Below, piece after piece: positions 13,389 to 23,300 of a stretch of DNA of 64,000 nucleotides. The DNA is from Archegozetes longisetosus (lineage: Eukaryota > Arthropoda > Arachnida > Sarcoptiformes > Trhypochthoniidae). Every line of letters begins with the position of its first letter. Within the stretch, counting starts at the first letter, position 1. Below the pieces are notes generated by a model. That model searched no databases, was not told the DNA's origin, and saw nothing but the letters and a program-made list of their open reading frames with translations. Location of the stretch: positions 20,424,141 through 20,488,140 of the forward strand of contig JAEMBT020000001.1 of NCBI GenBank assembly GCA_018873245.2. The letters run 5' to 3'. The position numbers were made by a program, and so were the translations under genes.

Positions 13389-14783
13389 TTAATTTAACTC
13401 TTGTTTCAAAGCAAACAAATCAAAGTCTAATTTTCTTTTTTTAATCAATTTTTGTGCATTTTCATAGTCTTCGTCTATTGACTGAATGACTTTCCTTCTG
13501 GGGAGATGTCTCTCAAACGCTTCTTTCCAGCTATCACCATTTTTGACATCATTCATACAATCTAACCATTGATTCATACAAATGAACCGATTATCTTTCA
13601 GTTTGATATGCTTTTCAAATGGTAGGCGCAAATATTTGACATTTTCCTCACTTAAACGTTCCTTTAGATAGTTTTTTGCTTTTTCTGCCCGTCTTTCTAA
13701 TAAAGGGCTAATTACATAAACCGCATTATAATCATAAGTTTCGAGCACTTCTTCTGCGTGTGATGTGATGTAAATTATATTTTGTTGAGGAAAAAGTTGT
13801 GAGTATGATTTTTCAGACATGTTCACATAAAAATCATTTTGGCCAAATTTTTGAAGCGTTATTGATAAATATTGAAAAGCAATGCTGTTAGGATTGATAT
13901 TACAGAAATGCAAACTATAAGGATCTGAATATCTGTACCGATTATTATTGTACACGAATGAAACCTGAGTTAACATTTTTCTGATTTCATTTTTGTGCAG
14001 ACCTGATTCAAAGTCTGAATTCCAATCAATCACTAGATTTTGTCCGAAAAGAAACGCATTTCGATGTCTTCGATTGATGATTACCTGGTTCTTTGGATAC
14101 AATATTCTTGTGAACAGTGCGTTACGCCATAAGCCATACACTATTTGACCTGAATTTCAGATTTTAAAAATAGTTAACAATTATCGCTTGAGTAAAACAT
14201 ATAAAATACCATTTTGATCAAAAATGCCGATTGATGCTCTATCAATTGTCTGTTTGTTATCGCTCGTTTCATTGTTATTTTGTTCATTTTTCTTTTTAAT
14301 TATTTTGTTTAATTTGCTCCTCATTTTTCGCGTGTCCTTTAGATATAAAGAATTAAAGAAATTTTGTCTACCAATTGGTCCCAATTCTAGCAATTGTTTC
14401 ATGTCGTCCACAGTAATCGAATGTTTGATTCTATGGTTTGTGAGCCTAATTAATTCGAATTCAGCGCAAATCAGTTCTATATTTAATTTTAGAGTCGGAT
14501 CATCTTTGTATAATTGTTGAAAGTGTTCGACTTTCGGAGAAATCAGCTTTCGATTATATCTGACTAGAGAACTGACATCTTCGTTATCTTGTTCTAAAAG
14601 TTGCGGTTCTAACCATTGCGCATCATTTTCACTTATTTGGTATCGTTTGTAATCACTCCTTATAAATCTAATACTTGATAAGAACTGTTTTAAGTTAGAC
14701 GAAGTTTTCAATAAGTTTTTCACAATTAGAGACATGCTTTCGTTGCATATCAAATGTTTTGGTCTTTTCAAAACTTTGGTCAT
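13389..14783 (-). CDS. TRMT10C: TRMT10C-like mitochondrial RNase P protein 1
   Basis: SPOUT-fold tRNA (m1R9) methyltransferase of the TRM10 family. In animals TRMT10C forms the tRNA-binding and methylating subcomplex of protein-only mitochondrial RNase P. Two exons on the minus strand, 14783-14210 and 14149-13389, separated by a 60-bp GT-AG intron (phase 1, restoring NGQIVYGLWRNALF), give 444 residues; human is about 403. The N-terminal third is basic and helical without a strong motif. The C-terminal half carries TRM10-type segments: SLHFCNINPNS, KSYSQLFPQQNIIYITS, YNAVYVISPLLERR, LRLPFEKHIKL and WKEAFERHLPRRK. The VYVIS and LRLPF segments are where the cofactor knot of the fold is expected. 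The start Met at 14783 is the first in frame; a mitochondrial presequence is plausible but not obvious. The other animal TRM10 paralogues are less similar around the VYGLWRNAL segment. Confidence 0.85.
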
Positions 14784-15072
14784 CTGATAAACAGTTCATA
14801 AATGATGTTCATTATGCGGACTTGTTTCCAAATACCTATATGTAAATACAAGCTTTGCGTCACCACCAGTGCAAGTTTTATGCTTAGTTAAAAAGTGCCT
14901 CAAAGTTCAAAAGTAAATGTGAAATTCACATTTGTATATAATAGTCTCTAATACACAAAATAATTAATTACACATAATTTATGAATCTTTATTACTATAG
15001 CAATTAACATATTCTTCTAAAGATTTTTTTATTAACATGATCACTAATCAATTTTTTATTGGTTTATGTTTT
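14784..15072. other. TRMT10C upstream spacer
   Basis: Short AT-rich spacer between the TRMT10C start and the palindromic transposon relic. It should hold the TRMT10C promoter; no element is recognisable. Confidence 0.35.
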
Positions 15073-15154
15073 AAGGCTTGTGCAATAAGTAAATTTACAT
15101 TTTTAGCTTTCTGAATAAAATGAAAAGTACAAAACACATTTAAATGAAAATTTG

Positions 15155-15475
15155 TTAAAAGTAAGAATATATATTGAAGTCAAATTTTTGTAATTTGTAT
15201 GGCGCCAACACCCCTCCTTGACCCACAGCTTTCAATTTAGTCTTAAGATGACGTATTAAGTTTTTACCACTTTCGGCGATTGTTTTAGAGATGTTTCTCC
15301 AGATTTGTTTAAAAGTAGTCAAAGTTTTAGGTTTCTTTTGTCGATATTTGTTGATTTTCTTACATTCTGCCCAAAATTTCTCAATTGGTCGAGCTTGTGG
15401 ACAGTTCGGAGCATTACTGTAGAGCTTTACGAATTCGATATTTTGAGCTTCGAGCCAGTTTGTGATAGTTTCCAA
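15155..15475 (-). pseudogene. DD37E transposase C-terminal fragment, left arm
   Basis: 106 codons ending in a stop. It holds the last catalytic residue of a Tc1/mariner DDE transposase in RPIEKFWAECKK, preceded by NWLEAQNIEFVKLYSN and NCPQARP. It lacks the first two catalytic aspartates and the DNA-binding domain. It is identical to the right arm apart from an Ala/Thr difference in NCPQ(A/T)RP and its first residues, so it is a truncated, non-functional copy. Confidence 0.75.
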
Positions 15476-15537
15476 TCAGGGTATCAATTTACAGAACTAT
15501 TTGGGGGAATATTTAAGGAAAAGACTATTGTATTTCA

Positions 15538-15918
15538 TTGAAAAGTGCCAAAAGATCAGATGTTATCTTCTGGCCAGACATGGCAACTGCTTATTATCAC
15601 GGTGATATCACAAACTGGCTCGAAGCTCAAAATATCGAATTCGTAAAGCTCTACAGTAATGCTCCGAACTGTCCACAAACTCGACCAATTGAGAAATTTT
15701 GGGCAGAATGTAAGAAAATCAACAAATATCGACAAAAGAAACCTAAAACTTTGACTACTTTTAAACAAATCTGGAGAAACATCTCTAAAACAATCGCCGA
15801 AAGTGGTAAAAACTTAATACGTCATCTTAAGACTAAATTGAAAGCTGTGGGTCAAGGAGGGGTGTTGGCGCCATACAAATTACAAAAATTTGACTTCAAT
15901 ATATATTCTTACTTTTAA
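15538..15918 (+). pseudogene. DD37E transposase C-terminal fragment, right arm
   Basis: 126 codons, longer than the left-arm copy because it runs into the unique centre. It contains the second catalytic Asp in FWPDMATAYYHG and the final Glu in RPIEKFW. I count 37 residues between them, so this is the DD37E subgroup of the Tc1/mariner superfamily. The N-terminal helix-turn-helix domains and the first Asp are absent, so the fragment cannot be an active transposase. Confidence 0.78.
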
Positions 15919-16000
15919 CAAATTTTCATTTAAATGTGTTTTGTACTTTTCATTTTATTCAGAAAGCTAAAAATGTAAATTTATTTATTGCGCAAGCCTT

Positions 16001-16430
16001 ATTTGAGTTACATTGTTTAAAAACAGTATCAATAATAATTTACTTTTGCTTACAAACATTAGCCTAAATGTGTTGTAAACTGCTTTCAAATAGTTATAAG
16101 GTTATAGTACTTTTTATTTATTTGATTAATAAGTTGAAAAGTGCCCAAACTTGCATTTATATATAGATACATTAAAAGCAAATGACAAAACTATTTAATC
16201 GTTTCGTTTTATGTTAAATGAATAAAATTTAAGTCAAAAAATAAAAATACTATTTATAAATAAGTCATTACAATAACATACACTTATATCCGGTTAAATT
16301 GATTGGTTTTACAACTTTCTTCGACTGTTGATCGGTTCTGTCAGGTTTCAAATCAACTGAACTTCTTCTTTATAGTTGCTCAACATGTGCGCCAATAAAT
16401 CAGTTCAATCAAAATTAAATATTACATAAA
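16001..16430. other. Gene-free spacer
   Basis: AT-rich sequence between the palindrome and the hAT-like element, with no coding or repeat signal. Confidence 0.35.
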
Positions 16431-16432
16431 AG

Positions 16433-16697
16433 CACAGCCGTAGTCAGCGAGAGCTTTAGCCCCCTGAGAATTTTCAAAAATTTTAGTGTATGTCTGTACT
16501 TAAAAAATGGCACTAAGAACTCTTAAGCTATATTTACTTGACGCATCAACCAATTACATATTGCCAAACATTAGTAAAGGTTTGATAACAAATTAATGGA
16601 TGTTTCAATGTGAGTATGTGTTTGTCTCAACAAATCAGAGCATTTAAATTCTGACTTTTAGCCCCCCAGGCCAAAAGTCGTGGCTACGGCGCTGTGT
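16433..16697. mobile_element. hAT-like MITE
   Basis: The left end CAGCCGTAGTCAGCGAGAG...TTTAGCCCCCTGAG (16435-16474) and the right end TTTTAGCCCCCCAGGCCAAA...GTGGCTACGGCGCTG (16657-16697) are imperfect inverted copies. The CAG...CGTAGCC start is typical of hAT-superfamily termini. The element is about 265 bp and non-coding. No clean 8-bp target duplication is visible, so the superfamily call is tentative. Confidence 0.5.
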
Positions 16698-16756
16698 AAG
16701 AGTTGAGCATTTTCCTGTTTTACTAGACAACTGCAAAAAATGATAGCTGTTTAGTT

Positions 16757-17924
16757 TTAATATAGATTTTGATGAATTGAATTACCATTTTTTGTTCGAG
16801 TTCTTTTAATGACCAGAATTATAGCTATGAAAAGTAAAAGCAATACAATAATACTTATTCCAACGGCTATGACTAAAAATATGGCATTTTCAAGTTTGTC
16901 ATCTTCATCTGTTTTTTGAGTGCTTGTTATCATTTCAGAAGTTGTGGCTAGTTTAAGGAAATCAAATTTCAGTATTGATTAAACAAATCAGAGTTTATAA
17001 CTTAATAAAAATATGTAAATTAGTTTCTATTGACTGACCTGTCACAGTTGTAGAGCCAATAGTAGATATCAAATCACTCGTTGTCTCTATTGTCGTCATT
17101 TGCGATGGATTTGCTGAAGTTTGTGCTCCTGTTGTCCATTGTGTTGTAGATGTGACCTGTGGTGTCGATTCTGTTGTAGATGTGACCTGTGGTGTCGATT
17201 CTGTTGTAGATGTGGCCTGTGATGTCGATTCTGTTGTAGATGTGGCCTGTGATGTCGATTCTGTTGTAGATGTGGCCTGTGATGTCGATTCTGTTGTAGA
17301 TGTGACCTGTGGTGTCGATTCTGTTGTAGATGTGACCTGTGGTGTCGATTCTGTTGTAGATGTGGCCTGTGATGTCGATTCTGTTGTAGATGTGGCCTGT
17401 GATGTCGATTCTGTTGTAGATGTGGCCTGTGATGTCGATTCTGTTGTAGATGTGACCTGTGGTGTCGATTCTGTTGTAAGTCTTGATGTGACCTCTGATG
17501 TCAATTCTGATGTGGTCTCTGATGTTAATTCTGTTGGTGTTGTTTCCTCATCCTCTTGACATTTGATGTCTTTTCTGGGATATTTTTCACAAACAGATTC
17601 CTCATATATTTGTTGAACAAAACTAAAGTTTTGCTTAAGAGTTTCCTGATCATTTACTGAACAATTAAGTTGCACTACTTCAACAGCACAGCACATACTC
17701 TCCCAAAGAGCATAACATGTATTCCTAGAAATTATTGATTGACCGTTTGTTGCATTGTACTTATTGTTTGCATTTCTTGTGCAATTAACCATTTGTTCGT
17801 ATACCGTTTCGTTACAAATTTCAGATACTATTGCCAAAACTTCTAAATTTTCATAAGAATCAAAGCTTGAAATTAATTTCAGCCAAAATATCGATATAAT
17901 TGAGATGAAAAGTAAAATCTTCAT
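16757..17924 (-). CDS. Mucin-like type I membrane protein
   Basis: Two exons on the minus strand. Exon 1 (17924-17039) starts with a signal peptide (hydrophobic residues about 3-19), then a Cys-containing ectodomain of about 110 residues with several N-glycosylation sequons (NET, NCT, NAT, NCS, NFS). A Ser/Thr-rich stalk with eleven tandem TEST(P/S)Q(V/A)TST decapeptides follows. A phase-1 GT donor at 17038 joins an AG acceptor before 16947. Exon 2 adds a short acidic linker, a strong transmembrane helix (AIFLVIAVGISIIVLLLLFI region), a basic stop-transfer KRTRT and a short cytoplasmic tail ending at 16757. The product is 358 residues. The stalk is expected to be densely O-glycosylated at the cell surface. 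The family is unknown. A possible alternative donor (GGTAATTC) just before the end of exon 2 could splice to another tail. Confidence 0.75.
17145..17474 (-). repeat. 30-bp minisatellite in mucin stalk
   Basis: Eleven in-frame 30-bp units, each encoding TEST(P/S)Q(V/A)TST. Two unit types alternate. In protein order they read PV, SA, SA, SA, PV, PV, SA, SA, SA, PV, PV, so a five-unit (150-bp) block is itself repeated. The plus strand is also open across the array, only because of the repeat composition. Confidence 0.92.
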
Positions 17925-19353
17925 AATTGGCTTAAAGTAAACCTCAAACTTTTAGAAAAGCTAAACTTTAACTATAATATGCTCAAAAATCTACTTTTTT
18001 GAGATTCTGTGTGATTGTCTGCGCATTATATAACTTCATTTCTTTATTGCTCGCCTTTGCGGACATCTCATTCATAAGTACTTTTAGCTGATATTTTATT
18101 TTCATTTGTAATCATCACAACGGTTAATGTGACTAATATTTAACAATATGAAAGCAATATAAAAATCTTGCGAAATTAATAAATATTATCGCCAAATGAG
18201 ATAACTTAAAATAAATGTTTTTATTAGAAGCAAAATACTTAAGATCTTGATGTGTTTAAAGATAAATAACAATGAGAACAATTGAATCGTTTTGAAAATA
18301 TTTGTCATTGATTAGGAATTTTAAGAATATTCAGTAGATTTTGTTTGTTATAATGCTTTTTATTAATATTGGATTGATATTTGAGAATTTAATAATAATT
18401 TTGTGTCTTAATTGGTTCTTATCATATGTAAAGTTAACTGCTTGATAAAGACATCCTCATTGTTTGAGTCTTCATAAATTGCGTTGTTTTAAATACAATT
18501 AAACAATTTTTTAAATATGATAATAGGAAAGTCCTACGCTTAAGTAATTAACTTTATTATTGAACCTTCTAAATATAGTGCATAGTTTTAACGGCATTGC
18601 GTAAATTAATCGTATACTGAATAAATGTTCTTCTACTAAATATTTCGTAATTGACGAATTGTAAGAGTAGATTCCTTATACGTTTAAGTATAAAATACAG
18701 CTTTTGATAAATTGATACAGGTATCTCAAAGCATTCAAACTGTAAAAATGACTGAACAAATACTATGATGTCCCCGTTCACAGCTAAATCAATTTCTCAT
18801 GTTTTTTTAATCAAAACTCTCAATTGATTTATTTTCATATACTAATTTTACTTGAGTTTGACTTTCAATTTTATTAAAAGTTGAAAGGGTTCATAAATTG
18901 GTAAACAGTCAAATTGTAAAGTTTGGATCAAACTGCAAATCTAGAGTTACTTAAATTATTGTTCTCTAATTGTTAAATTGCATTTCGTAAATCATAAAAG
19001 TTTATTCGATGTGATCTATTTTGGACTCTTTCATACTAGTATTAGAATACAAAGCAATTCTATACGAATACTTTCGGAAACAACACTAAAGCAGCTCACA
19101 AAATATAGAAGGAAAACTATTGCGTCAATTCAATTGTATTGTCACAATGAGTCGCATTAAGTTATTAATACATAAAACGTCAATTAAAGTCGTATTCGAA
19201 ATCAATATCGATATTATTTAAAGCTTTAGTTGAACGAATGACCAGTCAACAGAGCATTGAGGCAAAATGTCAAACATGAAAATGTGGACCGATTCGAATG
19301 CATTATATAAGTTGTATTTACATTTATAAACTACTCTAAATATTGAGTAGAAA
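17925..19353. other. Intergenic region
   Basis: Between the divergent mucin-like gene (-) and the ionotropic receptor (+). It should contain both promoters. Short frames at 18569-18781 (-) and 18978-19160 (+) have no recognisable family motif. Upstream receptor exons, if any, would lie here, but I could not find one. Confidence 0.4.
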
Positions 19354-22300
19354 ATGAAACTCAATAGACTCGATTTGAATAAATCTTTGGTCAAAGTAGC
19401 AGCTAATCCGGTTAGTCATTTAGTTATGACTGAATTTTAATTAATGACTAAAAAGTATATTAACCTATTATTTGAATGTTTGTTCAAAACTGTTAATTTT
19501 GTGTTTTAATCTTAAAAAATTGATTGACAGAGTCCTCCAATGTTTTACGGAGTGTTTAATTGGAAGACTCGCCAATACACACCCAAATATGGATTCGATG
19601 TGCAATTTTTAAATACTTTAGGTGAATATTTCAACTTTAACTGGGAGATCGAACATCAACTTAACAGGTTTGGGAGTAAACTGCCAAATGGTTCGTGGAA
19701 TGGTCTTATTGGGAGAGTTGCCTCTAAAGTGAGTCGCATCAAGAGATAGATCTACTTTTATAGAATATTTCTGCTGATTCTATAATTTGTGATGCTGTAA
19801 ACTTTGATTCGAAGAAAGTAGACATAGGAATAGGAGATGTATCAATAAGTGCCGAGAGAACAAAAGTGGTCGACTTCTCTATACCTAGTTGGGTGTCACG
19901 TCTCACATTCGTTACATTAGAATCTCCACGATGTCCATTGAGTGGTGTTCTATTGATGCCGTTTCAAACAATGACTTGGATTATGGTTATTGTTACTCTG
20001 ATTACTGTCTTAATTGTAGCAAAATATCTAAAAATAGTGGTTAAGACTAAATCAGATCTCCCGTGGCAAGCATTTTCCGGTCTTATACAAAAAGGTTTGA
20101 AAATTGTCTCATAAATAGATCACTTATTGAACTTGTTTTTCTAATTGAATGTTTTCGATTTTGTCAAATTATCAAATTGCTTGCACTCGCGATGACTGCC
20201 AAAACTATTAAATTGAAAGATACTCGCCAAAGATGGCCAAATTCTCTGGCAGTTTATATATTATTAGAAGTTTGTTGGAATATGGGATTAATAATATGTG
20301 CCGCATATGCTGGCAATCTTATATCTTTTCTGACACTAAACTTTAAACTCGATAATATAGAGACATTGCGTCAATTCACGCGATTGACTGCACGAAACGA
20401 AGTCGTGCCTATTATGATAAGAAATTCTATGTATACAAAAATATTTGAGGTAAAAAATTTCAATTCTTAGTCTATATATATTTAGCAAAATAACTTGAGA
20501 AAAATTTAGAAAAATCGCCAAAGTGTTGCATTCAACATAGTCTATGAGAACATGGATTTGGTCAGAACTTATAGAGCCGGATATGAGAAAATGGTTTATG
20601 AAACAATCCATGATCCACGAACTTTCGCACTGATCGGTCCCTACAACATTCTGGATGCTTACGCACGAATGTATGGAAAACAACATTTCCATTTGAAAGA
20701 CAGAACTGAATCTGCATTTCTCACTGATCTGTTTGGTGTTGCGCTGCCTAAAAATTCAAGTTGGACTTGGCACTTCAATAAATTGTACGTTAGCTTTTGA
20801 TTAGAAAATTTTCAACATTTTACCAGAAAGTTTAAACTTTCTACAAAATTGAATTTATTCTTAAAAAGAACTGATTTTTTAAGTATTGTTTGAGATGCTG
20901 TCAAAGCTGACTTGACTTGAATCTTACCTTTCAATTATCATAACTTACAAGGGAGGGTCGCGAGTCTTCAGGAGCCGATTCTGAAAATATTCCTGTCACA
21001 TGAATGTGATGTCAAAATATCTTAAAAATAATAATTAAAAGGACGGAACTCCAGAAGTCTGGGAGTGATACTCATCCAAAGTTCATAATTTCAATTAGTG
21101 AATTATAAGCCTTTATATGAATAGCAATAATGTAAACGAATATTAGTGATTCAATTTAATCAAGAATATGATCAATTTATTTAACCTTTAGAGAAGATTG
21201 ATAAAAATAATCAAGATTCCATTTCCAAATCAAATATGATCATTCAAAATAATATTTTATCAGCTCTCTTCACTAAAATTCAATAATATGATTAAATATG
21301 GTTTGCATAAGTCAGGTTCCATCGAAGAGCATCCAGGAAATTTCGATACTATCACTGATGTGTGTTTTAAGAAAATTTTAGGCAATAATTGTGAATTTTG
21401 TGACGATTTTTCAATTATGACTTGTAGTCATTGCGAAAAACATTTATGTATTAAACATTTACTTTCTGATGAATTTTTCCACTTTCATAGTGTTTAAATA
21501 TAATTTAATTAGTTATAAAAATTTTCGAATAATTCATAACTTTTTGTTCATTGAAAAATTGCATTCTCATTAAATTAGTTTAACTCAAAGTTTCTTAATT
21601 GCGAATTTATAAAACTGAAATATCAATTGATAATTCACTTATTAATTTGATGTACAATAATATTAAAATCATCTCTTTTTGTAATTTTCTTTAAAAGTTC
21701 AATGAATTAGTGATATTTTTGATTGATCTTAATCATAAATATTTGTTTATATCACTGCTATTCATATAAAGCTTACAAATCGTTAATTGAAATTCTGAAC
21801 TTTGAATGAGTATCACTCCCAGACTTCTGGAGTTCCGCTCTTTTAACTATAAAGATTTTCGGAAAGTTCCAGCGGGTTGTTATCAAGTATTTAATTTTAT
21901 TTTAAAAAGAAGTGAACAAATTTTAATCAATTATATAATTTCCGTCATTATCGACAACATGTCCCCAACGGAACAACCAGAGCCGTCAGAACGTCGCTGT
22001 TCACAATTGAGGGTCGGCCACTGCTTGGGCGGTCATCTAGGTTCTGGTCACCGGAACGGAATCGACTGAACCATCCTTGGCAAGTGCGGGCACTAATGGC
22101 TTGGCCATAAGTGGCATTGATATTATTGGCGGCCTCTGTGGCATTTGATCCACGATTGAATTCGTATAATATACAGTGACGTATGTGAGTCTTATCGGGA
22201 GTTTGGTCTGACATGGTTTGGACACAAATAACAAAAATATTTTGACAAAAATTTGAAGACAAATATCTGTTCTTTCAATTGAGAAATGGAATCGATTTGT

Positions 22301-23032
22301 AATTAATTTTTCAACTGTTCAAATAGAACGCGCAAAATACATCTAAGAAAGCCGCTGGAACTTTCCGAAAATCCTTATATTATTTTTAAAGATGTTTTGA
22401 TATCACATTCATGTGATAGAAATATTTTCAGAATCGGCTCCTGAAGACTCGCGACCCTCCCTTGTTAGATTAGAGGTTAAAAATAGCAGATTTTGACTCG
22501 CAGAGATCATGAAAAATGTTTCTTATAAACTGATACGAAACTAAAATTGATTCATTTTTAAAGCATACGCATGGCATCAGAAGGTGGTCTATTTTACTTT
22601 TGGCATACGAAGACCACAAGAATGACACCACATCTCTACAATGTGACCAATATTATCAATTATGACACTAGCGATGATAGCTATATGTTTGATGTGTTAG
22701 AATTGCAACACATAGACAGTCATATTTTCTTTTTATTATATGGACTCTCTGTTTCTTCGATTGCACTTATATTGGAATTGATTGCAAATTCATTATCAAA
22801 TTACTTCAATTTTAATAGATGTGTTCCAAAAGATTCGTTACATAAACCGAATTACATCTCGATTCGACGCAAAACGCAACAAAACAGACTTTTCAAATAT
22901 AACGCACGAATCAAATCAGAATTGAACATAAATCCGCAAATTTCAGAGTTGAGCTGCACAAAACAGGCGTTTTACCCTTACATTAGAATACCGCAACGAA
23001 CCCTCAGGTATACCGATTCACTCGATCGTTAG
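19354..23032 (+). CDS. Divergent ionotropic receptor (iGluR superfamily)
   Basis: Ligand-gated cation channel subunit, probably chemosensory or neuronal. Six exons: 19354-19410, 19531-19728, 19764-20094, 20220-20449, 20510-20784 and 22564-23032, all phase-compatible (519 residues). Order: ligand-binding half S1 (YGFDVQFLNTLGEYFNF, then DVSISAERTKVVDFS with the usual ligand-contacting Arg at about 117), M1 (about 155-175), a pore loop, M3 ending in a variant of the SYTANLAAF gate (AAYAGNLISF), S2, then M4 in the last exon (about residues 413-437) and a long basic tail. There is no amino-terminal domain and no signal peptide. A stop lies one codon upstream of the ATG, but GTAG there could be a splice acceptor, so 5' exons may be missing. 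The S2 acidic ligand residue is not evident (FALIGPYNILDAY), which points to an IR rather than a classical glutamate receptor. Intron 5 (20785-22563) carries transposons. Confidence 0.82.
21288..21497 (+). other. Small Cys/His-rich frame inside foldback
   Basis: 69 codons with a dense metal-ligand pattern in the second half: CEFC...CSHCEKHLCIKH...FHFH. This resembles the Cys-rich C-terminal tail of piggyBac-type transposases or a small zinc finger, but nothing else of a transposase is visible. It may be a remnant of the parent element of the foldback. Whether it is expressed is unknown. Confidence 0.3.
21852..22375 (-). mobile_element. Nested mariner relic
   Basis: Inverted ends (AAGATTTTCGGAAAGTTCCA at 21852; inverted TGGAACTTTCCGAAAATCCT ending 22375) flanked by TA on both sides. 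It lies inside the right arm of the surrounding foldback: when it is removed, the arm sequence on both sides joins up at TA. It contains only the 5' part of a transposase, so it has lost most of its interior. Confidence 0.8.
21948..22262 (-). pseudogene. Mariner transposase N-terminal fragment
   Basis: The frame contains the mariner paired-type helix-turn-helix: RHCILYEFNRGSNATEAANN, then SARTCQGWFSRFRSGDQNL and DDRPSSGRPS. The likely start is the internal Met just before SDQTPDKTHIR, at about 22214. The frame then runs into unrelated C-terminal residues. The catalytic DDD domain is missing, so only a DNA-binding fragment could be made. Confidence 0.78.
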
Positions 23033-23300
23033 CAACAATTGGACCTTAATTTAAATCTTAAAGTTTGATCGGTTCAATACTTTAGTCGATGATCCAAAAA
23101 TTAGAACACTTTATCTCCCAGATTTGACGATAGAAAATTTTTGCCACAATAAAATACAAATATTGAACTAATTGCTTAGATTATCGATTTTTTAAAATAA
23201 TCAAAACATTTGTATTGAATGAAACAAAACTAATATGGAAGGCATCAGTTAATTAATTTTAAAAAGTCAGTCTAATAAATCAATCAAACAGTACTAGTGA
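23033..23300. other. Tail-to-tail spacer
   Basis: 268 bp between the stop codons of the receptor (+) and RPUSD4 (-). It contains the 3' UTRs of both; no other feature is visible. Confidence 0.4.

Larger units (their letters stand above)
15073..16000. mobile_element. Palindrome of two Tc1/mariner (DD37E) 3' halves
   Basis: Two almost identical arms of about 395 bp face outward (15073-15468 and about 15606-16000) around a unique centre of about 140 bp. Each outer end is the same presumed transposon terminus (AAGGCTTGTGCAATAAGTAA, inverted on the right with two differences). Each arm encodes the C-terminus of the same transposase, read from the centre outward. The structure is therefore two 3' half-elements joined head to head. 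Arm identity is high enough to suggest a recent event or gene conversion. Flanks: TTT on the left, ATTTG on the right; no certain TA duplication. Confidence 0.8.
20947..22465. mobile_element. Foldback DNA transposon in receptor intron
   Basis: The terminal repeats start ACAAGGGAGGGTCGCGAGTC at 20947 and end with the inverted copy at 22465. Similarity between the arms continues inward for more than 200 bp, fading towards a centre near 21240-21640. TTA occurs immediately outside CAAGGG...CCCTTG on both sides, consistent with a 3-bp target duplication of the PIF/Harbinger type, though this could be chance. The right arm is split by a mariner insertion at 21852-22375; without it the element is about 990 bp. 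No transposase of its own was identified. It sits wholly inside intron 5 of the receptor gene. Confidence 0.75.

Noticed and set aside
14224..14520. 98-codon hydrophobic plus-strand frame
   Set aside because: Antisense to TRMT10C exon 1, which has clear family support; hydrophobicity comes from the complementary Lys/Asn codons.
17145..17474. Regular 30-bp repeats resembling a CRISPR array
   Set aside because: Units are contiguous without spacers and lie in frame in a eukaryotic coding exon.
17152..17559. 135-codon plus-strand frame of Val/Asp/Cys repeats
   Set aside because: It is the antisense of the mucin minisatellite and is open only because of the repeat composition.
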